This document shows, one piece after another, positions 19,593 to 30,870 of a DNA stretch of 64,000 nt. This DNA comes from Haematococcus lacustris (Eukaryota > Chlorophyta > Chlorophyceae > Chlamydomonadales > Haematococcaceae), in contig JASKMD010000016.1 of NCBI GenBank assembly GCA_030144725.1, positions 1,732,753 through 1,796,752 on the forward strand, written 5' to 3'. The notes under the pieces are model-generated. The model searched no databases. It was not told the DNA's origin and saw only the letters and a list, made by a program, of their open reading frames with translations. Positions within the stretch are counted from its first letter, which is position 1. The number at the start of each line of letters is the position of its first letter. A program made the position numbers and the translations under genes.

Positions 19593-22446
19593 ATGGTGGA
19601 GAAAGCCTATCAGTGCCAAGTGTGCGGAGAATCAGGCGGCATAAGAGGAATGCGCACTCACTGTTCCAAGCGCCATCCCCAGTTCGTGGGAGCTGAAGGC
19701 ACGAAGGCTTGGGCGGAGAGGCAGGCTAAGGCGACAGCTCTGTCCCCAGGCGCACAGCAACACACATCGCAAGAGTCGGCAGTAAGATGTCGCTTGCTGT
19801 TAGTTAGTACGTGCTGACGTACATGTGCGCATGAGGCAGCTAATGCGTGCACCTCATCGCGGACAATTTGCGCCGCAGGCCACATGTGGTCCTCATGTTG
19901 TGACGACATGTGAGCAAGGGAGCTGTGGAGATGGAGGAGGGGTGGATGAGGACGGGCAAGGAGATGGAGGAGGGGTGGCTGAGGACTGGCAAGGAGGCAG
20001 GGATCAGGCAGCCCCAGCGGGACAAGAGGGTGGCAGGATTCCAGAGGATGCATGGATGGGACAGGGAGGAGGGGACGAACAGCGTGGGAGGGGAGAGGAG
20101 GACAACAGGGGGGGACAGCGCGGAGACAGAGAAGAGGGGGGTGTAGGAGGAAGGGGAGGAGTCGACGGAGGAGGGGACGGAGGTGGTAGTGATGACAGTG
20201 GGAGTGAAGACAGTGATGAGGAAGGGGAAGGGTATCCAGGAGGTCCCGGGGGTCCAGGAGGTCCAGGAGGTCCAAGAGGTCCAGGAGGTCCAGGAGGTCC
20301 AGGAGGTCCAGGAGGTCCAGGAGCTCCGGGGGGTCCAGAGGGGGATGAAGGAGGGGGGGATGGCGCCAGGGCACGTCGAAGCAAGGTGTTCAAGCTTGAT
20401 GCCAACCTTCAACAACCCGTGTTCAGGTACTTAGAAATAACAGATATTAGTATCACAAGCAGTGAGTTGTCCAATATAGTAGTTGCTTGTCTTTGTGCAT
20501 GCCATTTCAGGAACTGCCCCTTGACAGGCAAGGACCTGTTGGACAAGCTAAGCCAGCTTTTGGACATGAAGCTGACCAAGGAGCAGATGAAGGGGGTGTT
20601 GAAGCTGCTCCGTGCGCTACTTGCACACCAGCCTGATCTCAACCTCATCACCAGCTTCTACCAGCTGATGAGTTTGCAGGGCGTCCAGCACGCAAATGAG
20701 TACGAGGTGCAACGCGGGCAAGGACAACAAGGCCAACAACAAGTACTGCCCAGGCTTCGCCTACCCGAAGATACGACGGTGAGGTCAGGGGAAAGGGTGT
20801 GGATTAGGCAATGCATGCACGGCGCAAATGACATGTTGTTTGTTTGGGTCAAGGTTGCCTTCATGTGCATGCATGCATAGGTCTGAGTGGCTCGCCCACC
20901 AGGATGACAAGTGCGACTACTGTGAGACGCCTCGCTTCCATGTGAACAAGAAAAAAGGTACACCTATCTACATGGGCATGGTCAATCTCTAATGACACTT
21001 GTAGAGGTATACATGTGTTGTAGGCTGTCCCTTCCTTGGTTACAGGGAGCCCACAGGAGATCACCTTGAGGCCTCGGTGGAGCATGTCTATGTTCGGCTG
21101 GGACACAGTGGTGAAGAACATCATGGAGCGGAAGGACGTGATGACCTGGTTCAGGCGAGCTCGGGACGTGGACCCACCTGCTGGCTCTTTCCGGGCAAGT
21201 GAGTAGGCATGGGTTGACCTTGGCATAGAATTCACAGCATAGCCAGGTGATTAGTACAGTGACATGCACCATACCATGATGATGTTGTTTGGCAGGCCCT
21301 GCATGGCGAGAGATGCAGCCCAAGCTACCAGAGGTTGTGGCCACCTCCCCAAACACAGCCCACTTCATGATTGGGGTTGACTGGATGACCATGGGCAAGA
21401 ACGGCACCTGGTCAGTGGGTGTGATTCTGTTGAGGCCGCTGGATGTGCCGGCTGAGGTGTGCGGCAAGCGGGCGTGCAGCTCAGTGCTGGCCGTCATCAA
21501 CGGAGGAAAGCACCAGTCTCACCTGACAGGCTACATGAAAGCCATCTGCCAGGAAGTCAGCAAGCACATCGAGGGCCCGGGTGACCTGGGTGTGATAGTG
21601 GAGCCACACCCAGGCCCAGGTGTTGATGGTGTGGCTCCCGCCCGTGTTGAGCCTGTCCGCATCCATGGAGTCCCAATGGTATCAATCGCTGATACCCCAG
21701 CCACGTGAGTGAGACAAAGGCCAACAGCTTGCACCTACAAATGATTCCACCACCTCCCAGTCCAGTCTATCCCTATACAACTTGTACCCTGCCATGTACC
21801 ATCCACAAACATATTACAACCATTGAGTAATGAATTGCGTGATTGTGTGCATGTAGAGCCACTTTGACCAGGGGCATGGGCCACAGCGCCCTGAAGATGT
21901 GCTACAACTGCAACATCAGCAAGCCCCCCAACCCCCCTACAGAGAAGGCGCCCCTTGGCTACGACTCGCCAACGCTGCAGACCCTACCAGGCTCCAACCG
22001 GGAGGTATGGAACACCTGACACACACATCAGCATGTGCTATTGAAATCAGACACAAGGATCCCTTGGCACACACCATCCTTGCTTGCCATGGCGGACTGC
22101 AGGAGTATGTGCTCATCTATGACGTGCGCATGAAGTTCACCCACGAGCAGATCATGAGCCGAGGTGCCCCCTTCATCCATGGGTGGTCTCAAGGCGACCC
22201 TAGGGTGGTGGGCTGCCACGCCCAGCCCCTTTTGCCCCTGCTGCTGCAACACCTGGACGCCCGGTTGGCCCACCTGGTGCCTGTGTACCACGGCTTCATG
22301 TATGGCTTGCTCAAGCACCAGCTGGAGTGGTTCATGAGTGCAGATGGCCTTCACATTGATGTGCGGCGTGAGATAGTGAAGCGTGGAGCAGCCATTCAAT
22401 CCCCATCTGACTTGGGACGGAACCTGGGAGACCTTGCCAACCGCAC
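19593..22446 (+). CDS. Tnp2-like CACTA (EnSpm) transposase, exons 1-8 (N-terminal and catalytic part)
   Basis: Should excise and integrate the outer element. Inferred exons: 19593-19781, 19879-20426, 20511-20778, 20888-20957, 21046-21198, 21296-21704, 21857-22004 and 22058-22446. All are GT-AG with continuous phase. The protein starts with a zinc finger (YQCQVCGESGG...HCSKRHP). A Gly/acidic region with collagen-like GGP repeats follows (about 20240-20335), then CDYCETPRF. The catalytic-type region contains HFMIGVDW, WSVGVILLRPLDVP, an IADTPAT motif and GMGHSALKMCYNCN, in the order known for Tnp2 proteins. The last exon here carries GAPFIHGWSQGDPRV and HLDARLAHLVPVYHGF. A homologous, diverged gene lies on the minus strand at 28578-38041. 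The gene resumes at 48575 because a retroelement sits in the next intron. The start ATG is uncertain; an open frame runs further upstream. Confidence 0.8.
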
Positions 22447-22537
22447 GTAAGCCATAAGCATGTAGTGCAGTATGTCATAATCATGTCACAACTGACAGGC
22501 AAGGATGCTGACAATACAAGGTGCATGTCATGACACG
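22447..22537 (+). other. 5' part of transposase intron 8, target of the retroelement
   Basis: Starts GTAAGCCATAAGC after exon 8. The same intron continues at 48441-48574 and ends ATCATGCAG before TGGATGGCG. The retroelement LTR starts right after CATGACACG; the uninterrupted intron sequence is seen at 48520-48535 (CATGACACGCTTATG). Confidence 0.8.
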
Positions 22538-22774
22538 TGTAGCGTTCCGATTCTGCACTTAGCAGTCGGCCGCTAGTGTCACTGACGAAGTGTGATACAG
22601 GCAGGTTAAATGGTGGGCTGTATTGCCTGCCCACCATTCGGGTTCGATCCCCGGGGGCCGTTCTATGTCCTGGCCTGGTTACGTTGAGACAGTCTGACAC
22701 CTGTAACAGCTTCTAGCGTTGCATGGCGCTCACACGTTGAAAAGATTTAAGGCGCGTTCTTCCTGAACGCTACA
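22538..22774 (+). repeat. 5' LTR of the chromovirus
   Basis: 237 bp with the terminal inverted repeat TGTAGCGTTC...GAACGCTACA, i.e. the standard TG...CA ends. It contains a B-box-like GGTTCGATCCCC inside an inverted repeat near 22635-22660. The primer-binding-like site begins two bases downstream. Confidence 0.9.
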
Positions 22775-22790
22775 TTGGTTTCCGCAATCG

Positions 22791-24347
22791 ATGACTCTCA
22801 ACGCCGCAGACATGACAGACGGTACTCCCACTGGAGAGACACCTGGCGCCGGCACACACACCGACCCAGAAAACTTCAGAGGTCTGCTAGCACTCGCTCG
22901 CACTGACCCCAACTTCCGCAGAGACCTGCAGGCAGCTCTGAACCCTGCGGGTACTTCTGCTAACCATTCCCGTCCTGGCACTGGCCCACTGGACGACGAA
23001 CTTCTCAATGACGAGGAGGAGGTTGAGGATGAGGAGCCTGATGAAGATGAGGAAGAAGAGGACGAGGCTGAGCAGCTTCGCGAGGAACTGGCGGCTACCA
23101 GAATGGAGCTGAACTCGCTGCGCATACGCCAAAGGAACATGGACCGCGCTCTGTCTTCCCTGGCTGCTCAGGTGAGCCTAGTTCCTGGTAGATCGTCTTC
23201 CTATCAGGACAGACTGTTTGGAATGCGCACGCCCTCCCCAAGCAGGTCAGGTACACGTCCTGCGTGTATTCCTGGTACTTATCTGTCTGCTGGTGGACGA
23301 GGTGGCGCTTTGCACCACCTCATGTCCCCTGCTCCTACTTCTGTCCCGGCTGCCAAGGTTGTGCCTGGCCCAGACAAGTGGACAGACGCCTGCGTTAAAT
23401 CAGTCCGCAGGGCTTCGGCCTTCTGCGATGACTTGGAGGCCCACTGTGCTCGCTATTCTTTGGACATTGTCTCTGTTTTCCCTGCTTTCCTATCTGGTGC
23501 AGCTCGCAATGCTTGGTACCCTTCGGTCCAGCAAGCTCATTTTGCGCAGACAGGTGTTGCTCCTCCATGGCAGTTCTTACGTGCGTCGTTCCTTGAGTAT
23601 ACAGGGGATGATTTGCGGGATGACATGCTTGAGGCTCGCGACAGACTGCTCGACAGGTCGATCCGTATGGGTCCCAATTATCCTGAACTCTCTGAGTACC
23701 TCATTGCGTTTAGGAATAACCTGTTGACTGCTGGTGCGCAGTGCATGGACGAGTCCCTCCTGGTCAATCTGTTTGTCACTGGGCTGTCTCCCAGTCTGCG
23801 TGCGACTGTCTTAAAAGACATTGTCCCTTTGCAGAACCCTACATTGACCCAGGCAATTGATTCTGCCAGGCAGGCACAGCGTAATGCTGTGTTCCTGGCC
23901 GGTGCAGTCAGCTCCAAGCGCCATGTGGCTGCTGTGCAGGGTCGTGCCATCACCGAACAAGCTGAGCATGAGATCAATGACGCCAACAGAACACTGGGTC
24001 TTTCTGGTCGTCAGGCTACTACTGCTGCTCCTCGTCCTGCTGGCCGCACTGCGCCCAGGCGTGGTGGCATGCGGCCTGGACCACCCCCTGCTGCTGCTGG
24101 CAAGAAGGCTGGTGCTGCTGCTGCTGCCACGGCTGTCAAGCCTGGCCAGTATTGCCACCACTGTTATTCTCCTGATCACCTGAAGCCCCAGTGCCCTTGG
24201 AAGCACCTGCCTGCCAAGCAGGCCCGTGAACAGTCAGGCTACTCCAGGCCACCTGCTGGGGCCAATGTGCCTCAGAAGCGCAGCCGCCCAGATGATGATG
24301 ATAAGGGGCAGGGCAAGGGCAAGCTGGCCTCTGCCAACGCCAAATAG
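22791..24347 (+). CDS. gag: Gag polyprotein of Ty3/gypsy element
   Basis: 518 residues starting at an ATG 17 bases after the LTR. The N-terminal third is acidic (Glu/Asp run at about residues 65-100), followed by a predicted helix rich in charged residues and a retrotransposon-gag capsid region (PDKWTDACVKSVRRASAF...LSEYLIAFRNNLL). A CCHC zinc knuckle, CHHCYSPDHLKPQC, sits at about residues 461-474. It binds and packages the element RNA. It ends in TAG, and the frame then continues without another stop into pol. A shortened near-identical copy is at 46796-48264. Confidence 0.95.
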   Translation: MTLNAADMTDGTPTGETPGAGTHTDPENFRGLLALARTDPNFRRDLQAALNPAGTSANHSRPGTGPLDDELLNDEEEVEDEEPDEDEEEEDEAEQLREELAATRMELNSLRIRQRNMDRALSSLAAQVSLVPGRSSSYQDRLFGMRTPSPSRSGTRPACIPGTYLSAGGRGGALHHLMSPAPTSVPAAKVVPGPDKWTDACVKSVRRASAFCDDLEAHCARYSLDIVSVFPAFLSGAARNAWYPSVQQAHFAQTGVAPPWQFLRASFLEYTGDDLRDDMLEARDRLLDRSIRMGPNYPELSEYLIAFRNNLLTAGAQCMDESLLVNLFVTGLSPSLRATVLKDIVPLQNPTLTQAIDSARQAQRNAVFLAGAVSSKRHVAAVQGRAITEQAEHEINDANRTLGLSGRQATTAAPRPAGRTAPRRGGMRPGPPPAAAGKKAGAAAAATAVKPGQYCHHCYSPDHLKPQCPWKHLPAKQAREQSGYSRPPAGANVPQKRSRPDDDDKGQGKGKLASANAK

Positions 24348-27151
24348 GGTGTTGCCCAGCCAGGCAGGTGCTGTTCCTGTGCTGCGGTAGCAACAACTGC
24401 TGAGCCTGATCAACTGTCCGATGCATGCAACTGTGCTGTTGTTGCCTGCACACAGCCTGAGAAGCAGACTGATGCACTCTGTGTTTCATTGCCTGCCAAC
24501 AACAAACCAAGGCCACAGGGTCCTGCCATGAGTGCTGTGGACAATTGCAAGTGTGCTGTGCCTGTGTCTGAGTCAAAGCCTGAGAAGACTGCCGTGCTGG
24601 CAGCTAGCTTTGCTGGTTTTTGTTGTGAGGCTGCTGACCCATGCCTGAGCCATGTGGTATCATGTAAGACAGCCCTTTGTTGCCCCATGCTGCCGTCCCA
24701 AGTTATCCTGGGGGTTGCTGGACAAGACAACAAGGTAAGGTTCCAGTTCTATGGCACCATCGACAGCCATGTCTGCCATATGTTAGCTGATGGTGGTGCT
24801 GACGCGTCATTCATTAGTGCTAGCTATGTTCAGCTGCATGGTATTCCTCTCTATACTTATCCTGTGTCACTTAGGTTTGATGTTGCTAACAATCAACCTG
24901 TGATCTGTGAGCACTATGTCAAGGTACAGTTGCACATTGCCAGCTTTAGCTGCATGTGCCTGCTGACTGTCATGCCTGACCTGGTTCATGCTTATGACGT
25001 GCTCCTGGGTGCTGACTGGCTGTCTGTGCAGGGGGCCTTGATCGACTACGTCGACCAGACCCTGACACTGCGCACTGCCCAAGGTGACACAACCTTGCAT
25101 CCACACACAGGTGACATGAGTGCTGCTGGCCAGTGTGTTGCCAACAGGCCACCTGGGTCCACCCACTCACTGCCCCGCCCACCTGCTGCTGTACTTGCTG
25201 CTGTGTCCAAAGCCAACCCAAAGGCCTTTGTGACAGCTAAGCAAGCAGCCAGATGGTTGCGCAAAGGGGGCTCTGCTATGGTTGCTATGGTGTCTTTGGA
25301 AGACCTTACCTTGCCAGCAGATGTATCACCTGTCCATAGACAGCACCTCCAAGCTCTGCTTGATGAATACTCTGATGTATTCGAACCTATCACTGGACTC
25401 CCACCAGAGCGTGCAGTAGGGCACTCCATCCCCTTGCAGCCTGATGCTGAGCCTCCAGCTAGGCCCAGCTATAGGATGTCCAAACCTGAGCATGATGAAC
25501 TGCGTAGACAGATCATTGATCTCCTTGCCAAAGGCCTGATAGAGCCCAGCTCTTCTCCCTTTGCTGCACCAGTGCTGTTTGTCCAGAAGAAATCAGGTGA
25601 GCTGCGCATGTGCATTGATTACCGCCAGCTCAATAAAATTACAATCAGGGACCAGTATCCTTTGCCACGCATTGATGATCTGTTTGATCAGCTCGCAGGA
25701 AAAACTGTGTTCTCCTCCCTTGATCTGCAGGCTGGTTACCACCAGATCCGCATCCCGGCTGAGGATGTCCCTAAAACTGCGTTCAGGACACCTCAGGGAC
25801 ACTACCAATTCAAGGTACTGTGTTTCGGCCTGACAAATGCTCCTGCCACGTTTCAGCGTGTAATGAATGAAGCATTTGCTGAGGTGATCAATGACTGTGC
25901 ACTCGTGTACCTTGATGACATCCTAGTGATGTCCAAGCACAGCGAGGAGCACCTAGTCCATCTCAGACGTGTATTCGACTTACTGCGTAAAAATAAATTT
26001 TATGCTAAGTTATCTAAATGTGAGTTTATGAAACGCACACTGATGTTCCTGGGCCATATCATAAGTGCTCAGGGTATATCTGTCGACCCTTGTAAAGTTA
26101 CTGCCATCTCTAACTGGCCTGTCCCTACAAGCCTCAAAACCCTGCAGTCTTTCCTGGGCGCTGCTAATTATGTCCGTAAATTCGTTCATAATTTTAGCAC
26201 CATTGCTGCACCCCTCACAAACCTGACTGGCCCCAAGAAGGACTCGTTCCCTTGGAAATCATGGCCTCAGGCTGAGCTGGATGCATTCAATGCCTTGAAG
26301 CAGGCCATTGCTAATGTGCCTATGCTCAAGCTTCCTGATCACAGCAAACCCTTCCAGGTGCACTGCGATGCGTCCCTTGCGGGCATCGGTGCAGTCCTGA
26401 TGCAGGATGGCTACCCGTTGGCGTATTACTCCAGGAAATTAATCCCTGCTGAGGTTAATTACACCACGGGCGAACAGGAACTGCTGGCATTGGTATCTGC
26501 GTGTCAACAGTGGAGGTGTTACCTTGAAGGGGTACCATTCACTCTTTACACAGATCACCGGCCACTCATCTCTCTGCCCACTCAAAATATACTCTCACGC
26601 AGGCAGACTAGATGGATGGAATTCCTAGCCCGCTTCTCATACACCATTGAGTATTTACCTGGTATATCTAATCCCGCTGATCCGTTGTCACGCATTCCAG
26701 CTGCCACAGTACAGACGTGTAAAGGCCCTGGTGCTGATAATGTGAAGAGTATCCTTGTCATGACTAGGAGTAACCGGCGTTCTCAGGAGGGGGAGGAAAC
26801 TGGTGCTGAGGCACGTAAAACGAGTGCTGGTGATGCCGCTGTGCCACCCACACAACCACCACCAGGCCAAGGTGATGGTGCTGCCGCCAGGCCACCCACC
26901 AAACGTGTCACTTGGGCTGCTGATGTACCAGCAGATGGAGAACCCAGTGCACCCAAACCACCAGGTCCCTTGTCAAACCTGCATGAGTGGTTGGTCAGAG
27001 CCTATGCTGCTGACTCCAACTTCACCAAGCGTAGGAAGACTAAGAACTACTACCTGGATGATAATGGCCTATGGAGACATAACAAACGACGCACCGTCAT
27101 TGTGCCCCGTGACAAACAGCTACGAGAGCATATCCTGCACGAGATGCACGA
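24348..27151 (+). CDS. pol: Pol polyprotein 5' part: protease, reverse transcriptase, RNase H, start of integrase
   Basis: In the same frame as gag, open from the codon after the gag TAG. The aspartic protease motif is LADGGADASFIS, where DTG/DSG is expected. The RT carries RQLNK, SSLDLQAGYHQIRI, CFGLTNAPATFQ and the active site VYLDDILVMS. RNase H follows (HCDASLAGIGAVL, TGEQELLAL, LYTDHRPL). A linker rich in Pro/Ala leads to the beginning of the integrase zinc domain (LREHILHEMH). The frame then enters the DNA transposon at 27152 and stops a few codons later. It would be expressed as a Gag-Pol fusion by stop suppression, or not at all; the missing integrase end makes this copy non-autonomous. 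Confidence 0.94.
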
Positions 27152-27164
27152 CACTCACACAAAT

Positions 27165-28390
27165 TAGCAGCATCACCTGCGCAGTTACAATGGGCACCTT
27201 CGCAGCTGGCAATGGCAACTGCTCAGTTGCCACCTGCCACCTGCTCAGTTTACATTTGGCAACTGCTCAGTTGTCACCTGCCACCTGCTCAGTCGCCAAT
27301 CAACAACTGCTCAGTTGCCACCCGCCACCTGCTCAGTTGCCACATGATAACTGCTCAGTTGCTACCTGCCACCTGCTCTACTGTCAGGTGGCAACTGCTC
27401 AGTTGCACTCTGCAACCTGCTGAGTTGCCACATGCAACTGCTCAGTTGCACTCTGCCACCTGCTCAGTTGCCATGTTGCAACTGCTCAGTTGTCACCTGC
27501 CACCTGCTCAGTTGCAGGTGCAAACTGAGCAGTTGCACTTGCTACCTGCTCAGTTGCATGTAACAGCTGCTCAGTTGCTGATGCCACCTGCTCAGCTGCC
27601 GCATGGCAACTGCTCAGTTGTCACCTGCCACCTGCTCAGTTGCTATATGACAACTGCTCAGTTGCTACCTGCCACCTGCTCTGCTGTCAGGTGGCAACTG
27701 CTCAGTTGCACTCTGCAACCTGCTGAGTTGCCACATGCAACTGCTCAGTTGCACTCTGCCACCTGCTCAGTTGCCATGTTGCAACTGCTCAGTTGTCACC
27801 TGCCACCTGCTCAGTTGCAGGTGCAAACTGAGCAGTTGCACTTGCTACCTGCTCAGTTGCATGTAACAGCTGCTCAGTTGCTGATGCCACCTGCTCAGCT
27901 GCCGCATGGCAACTGCTTAGTTGTCACCTGCCACCTGCTCAGTTGCTATATGACAACTGCTCAGTTGCTACCTGCCACCTGCTCTGCTGTCAGGTGGCAA
28001 CTGCTCAGTTGCACTCTGCAACCTGCTCAGTTGCCACATGCAACTGCTCAGTTGCACTCTGCCACCTGCTCAGTTGCCGTGTTGCAACTGCTCAGTTGCA
28101 ACCTGCCACCTGCTCTGTTGCCAATGCCACCTGCTCAGTTGACACATGGCAACTGCTCAGTTGTAACCTGCCACCTGCTCTGCTGCCACATGATAACTGC
28201 TCAGTTGCAATGTGGCAACTGCGCAGTTGCCCTCTGCCACCTGCTCAGCTGCCATCTGCCACCTGTCACCTGCCTCCTACCATCTGCCATCTGCCACCTG
28301 CCACCTGCTCAGTTGTAATGTGTCAACTGTGCAGTTACCATGCAGCAACAGAGCAGTTACCATGTGGCTCCTGCTCTGTTGACCAAAGGC
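27165..28390. repeat. Left subterminal array of inner transposon: CAACTGCTCAGTTGC / GCCACCTGC units
   Basis: About 60 imperfect units such as GGCAACTGCTCAGTTGCCACC and TGCCACCTGCTCAGTTGC. A larger repeat of about 310 bases is visible: the block starting CTGCTCAGTTGCACTCTGC at about 27395 recurs at about 27700 and about 28005. Confidence 0.93.
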
Positions 28391-28577
28391 TCTATGGTTT
28401 GTTACAATTAAACATTGGGATCTATTGTGTTCATTGCATAATGCAAGGATACCATCCGTCATAAGTTGACACCTCGAATCTGCGCGTACTTCATTTGCTT
28501 CATGTCATATGTGCGTGCATGAGTATGGCCATGTGGTGTCACATCATAAGCTATGCATCATACTGTGGAGACACTCA
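28391..28577. other. Unique sequence between left array and transposase 3' end
   Basis: Short AT-richer stretch, presumably the transposase 3' UTR. It contains ATTAAACATTGGGATC. No gene. Confidence 0.5.
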
Positions 28578-29751
28578 TCATGCCTTGCTGAGGCTGTTGT
28601 AGGGCACAAAGTACATGTCACCCACGCCCTCGCCATCTGGGAAGGCGCAAACCAACATGGTGTGCAGCAGCTCGCCATCAATGCCGTACCACTGATCAGG
28701 GTTCACATCGGACACAGGTTGCTTGCGCTTTGGAGCTGGGGCAGCCTGGGTGGGGGCAGCAGGGCAAGGGGCAGGAGCAGCCTGCTGGGAGGCCAACCGT
28801 GATGAACGGCGGTGACCGACCTGTGCTGCGTCAGGCTCACCAAACTGGACACCACGGGCACCCTCAAGGGGCATGGCCACCTGTTGGCCTGTGGTTCCAC
28901 TGGTACCTGCGCCATCCCGTTGCTGGCATTGTGGCTCAGGCTCAGGCTCATCCTCAGGCACAGGCTCAGGCTTGGGATCACCCACACCATGGAGCAACTC
29001 TGGCAGACCCCTCTCCGGGTGCAGACGAACCAGCCGAGCGATAGCCAGACGGAGGAAGTGGCCAGGATGGTTAGGGTGTTCCAACCTGACCCAGAACTCG
29101 ATGTGGGCCGCATACTTGTTGATCTTCTTTCTGCTACCCCCATGAAAGTACTGAGCCAACACCCAGGTGCTGGGCCTCTTCACGGCACGCCTGTATGCCA
29201 CGCTGTTCATCCTCTGCTGGGTGCACACAGCACGTGTGAAGTACCGCACCAAGCCAGGACGGGCTGGAGGGACAGCTGCCTCACCGGGAACGTTGGAAGC
29301 AGTGGGGAAGAGGGCGTTGACGTCTGCCGGCTCCCACCCACTGTGCTGCTCACGCCCCCGGTTCATCTCCCCAACCGTGATGCAGCAGGCCTGACGCACA
29401 CGCTCCTCACTGTCGGGGACAGGGCATCGCAGGGACCCCGCGCCCACCAGCAGGCATTGCTGCCCCTCCAGCACCTGTGCATCTGCCACACTGATGGGGT
29501 CCCGGGCAGGACCAACCAGCCGTGCCCGCTTGGGGGCCGCCTGCTGCTCCTCAGCCTCCGCTGCATCAGGCCGTGTAGCTGCATAACGCTTGACCCCGCG
29601 GTGCACCTGATCACGCAGGCATGATATCAACCCCTTGCTGCAGCCAGGAGAATGCTTGCCTGCCCACAACTTGACGTACTGCATGAGCCGCTCCACCCAG
29701 AACTCCGCGTCACGGAAGCTGCGACCTCGCTCCAGCTCCTGAAGGTACAGC
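28578..29751 (-). pseudogene. Tnp2-like transposase of inner transposon, last exon
   Basis: The exon starts after GGGTGCAG with CTGTACCTTCAGGAG (LYLQELERG) and ends at TGA. Key motifs are AEFWVERLMQYVK, KRPSTWV, HIEFWVRLEHPNHPGHFLRLAI and the C-terminal CAFPDGEGVGDMYFVPYNSLS. All have counterparts in the outer gene (FGELWIERDLHDLK, KRPSTRNN, VLFWVRLEHPKLPGVFLRLAV, FEDGEGYGRMFFVPAHSLS). The GELW/EFWVER motif followed by basic residues is typical of the C-terminal part of Tnp2-like algal transposases as I know them. The middle is rich in Pro/Glu. The exon itself is intact, but the gene has lost its 5' exons, hence pseudogene. Confidence 0.75.
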
Positions 29752-29984
29752 CTGCACCCAACAAGCATGCCAGGATCATGGGTTACATGGTGAACACCGA
29801 CACACGTCGCCTGCTCTGCGGCCAAGTGCACCTGTCACCTGCCACCTCACTCGTAGGAATTAGCAGCCAGGCCCCTGGACCGACTTTGGCCGTTTGGGCT
29901 GAAACTTTGCCCACGTGTAGCCTGTAATGTAAGCAAGTCAACCACAAAAAAATCAGGCCAAAAAAGTCAAAGGCTGGGGCTGGG

Positions 29985-30870
29985 GGGTATTGTTCAGTGC
30001 GTTCAGTGCACAATTCAGTGCGTTCAGTGCAATGTTCAGTACGTTCAGTGCACAATTCAGTGCGTTCAGTGCACGATTCAGTGCGTTCAGTGCACGATTC
30101 AGTGCGTTCAGTGCACGGGTCAGTGCGTTCAGTGCACAATTCAGTGCGTTCAGTGCACGATTCAGTGCGTTCAGTGCAATGTTCAGTGCGTTCAGTCCAA
30201 GGTTCAGTGCGTTCAGTGCACAATTCAGTGCGTTCAGTGCACGGGTCAGTGCGTTCAGTGCACAATTCAGTGCGTTCAGTGCACGATTCAGTGCGTTCAG
30301 TGCAATGTTCAGTGCGTTCAGTCCAAGGTTCAGTGCGTTCAGTGCACAATTCAGTGCGTTCAGTGCACGGGTCAGTGCGTTCAGTGCACAATTCAGTGCG
30401 TTCAGTGCACGATTCAGTGCGTTCAGTGCACAATTCAGTGCGTTCAGTGCACGGGTTAGTGCGTTCAGTGCACAATTCAGTGCGTTCAGTGCACGGGTCA
30501 GTGCGTTCAGTGCACGATTCAGTGCGTTCAGTCCAAGGTTCAGTGCGTTCAGTGCACGATTCAGTGCGTTCAGTGCAATGTTCAGTGCGTTCAGTCCAAG
30601 GTTCAGTGCTTTCAGTGCACAATTCAGTGCGTTCAGTGCACGGGTCAGTGCGTTCAGTGCACGGTTCAGTGCGTTCAGTGCACGGTTCAGTGCGTTCAGT
30701 AACGGTTCAGTGTGTTCAGTGTTGTGTTCGGTGTGTTCAGTGCTATGTTCAGTGTGTACAGTGCAATGTTCAGTGTCTTCAGTGCAATGTTCAGTGTAGT
30801 GTTCAGTGCTATGTTCAGTGTAGTGTTCAGTGCTATGTTCAGTGCGTTCAGTGTTGTGTTCAGTGAGTAT
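29985..30870. repeat. Left array, 21-bp unit TTCAGTGCGTTCAGTGCACAA
   Basis: About 40 units built of two near-copies of GTTCAGTGC. Variants end in CACAA, CACGA, CACGGG, CAATG or CCAAG and recur in a higher-order pattern. The last 150 bases are more degenerate. A unit of 21 bp gives open frames coding FSAFSAR and RSVHNSV, which are not genes. Confidence 0.95.

Noticed and set aside
19593..22446. KDZ (Kyakuja-Dileera-Zisupton) transposase instead of Tnp2-type
   Set aside because: KDZ was considered because of the dioxygenase partner. The motif order, CACT ends and 2-bp duplications fit CACTA/Tnp2 better, and KDZ elements such as Zisupton make longer duplications. A profile search should confirm.
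13098..24347. Reassignment of UAG to a sense codon, because two isolated in-frame UAGs occur
   Set aside because: The outer transposase ends at a UAG exactly where its paralogue's homology ends (63000-63002), and the other genes show no further in-frame UAGs. Readthrough or nonsense mutation is simpler.
27212..28318. Long Cys/His/Leu/Gln-rich frames in the AACTGCTCAG arrays (also 35000-36000, 38000-39400, 52300-53000, 57400-58000, 61200-62200)
   Set aside because: The repeat units lack stops in several frames on both strands; residue composition just follows the repeat. There is no start context, splice sites or homology.
29783..30866. TERTESC / FSAFSAR repeat 'proteins' in the GTTCAGTGC array
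   Set aside because: A 21-bp unit is a multiple of 3 and stop-free by chance; the array is subterminal in a transposon and inverted at the other end.
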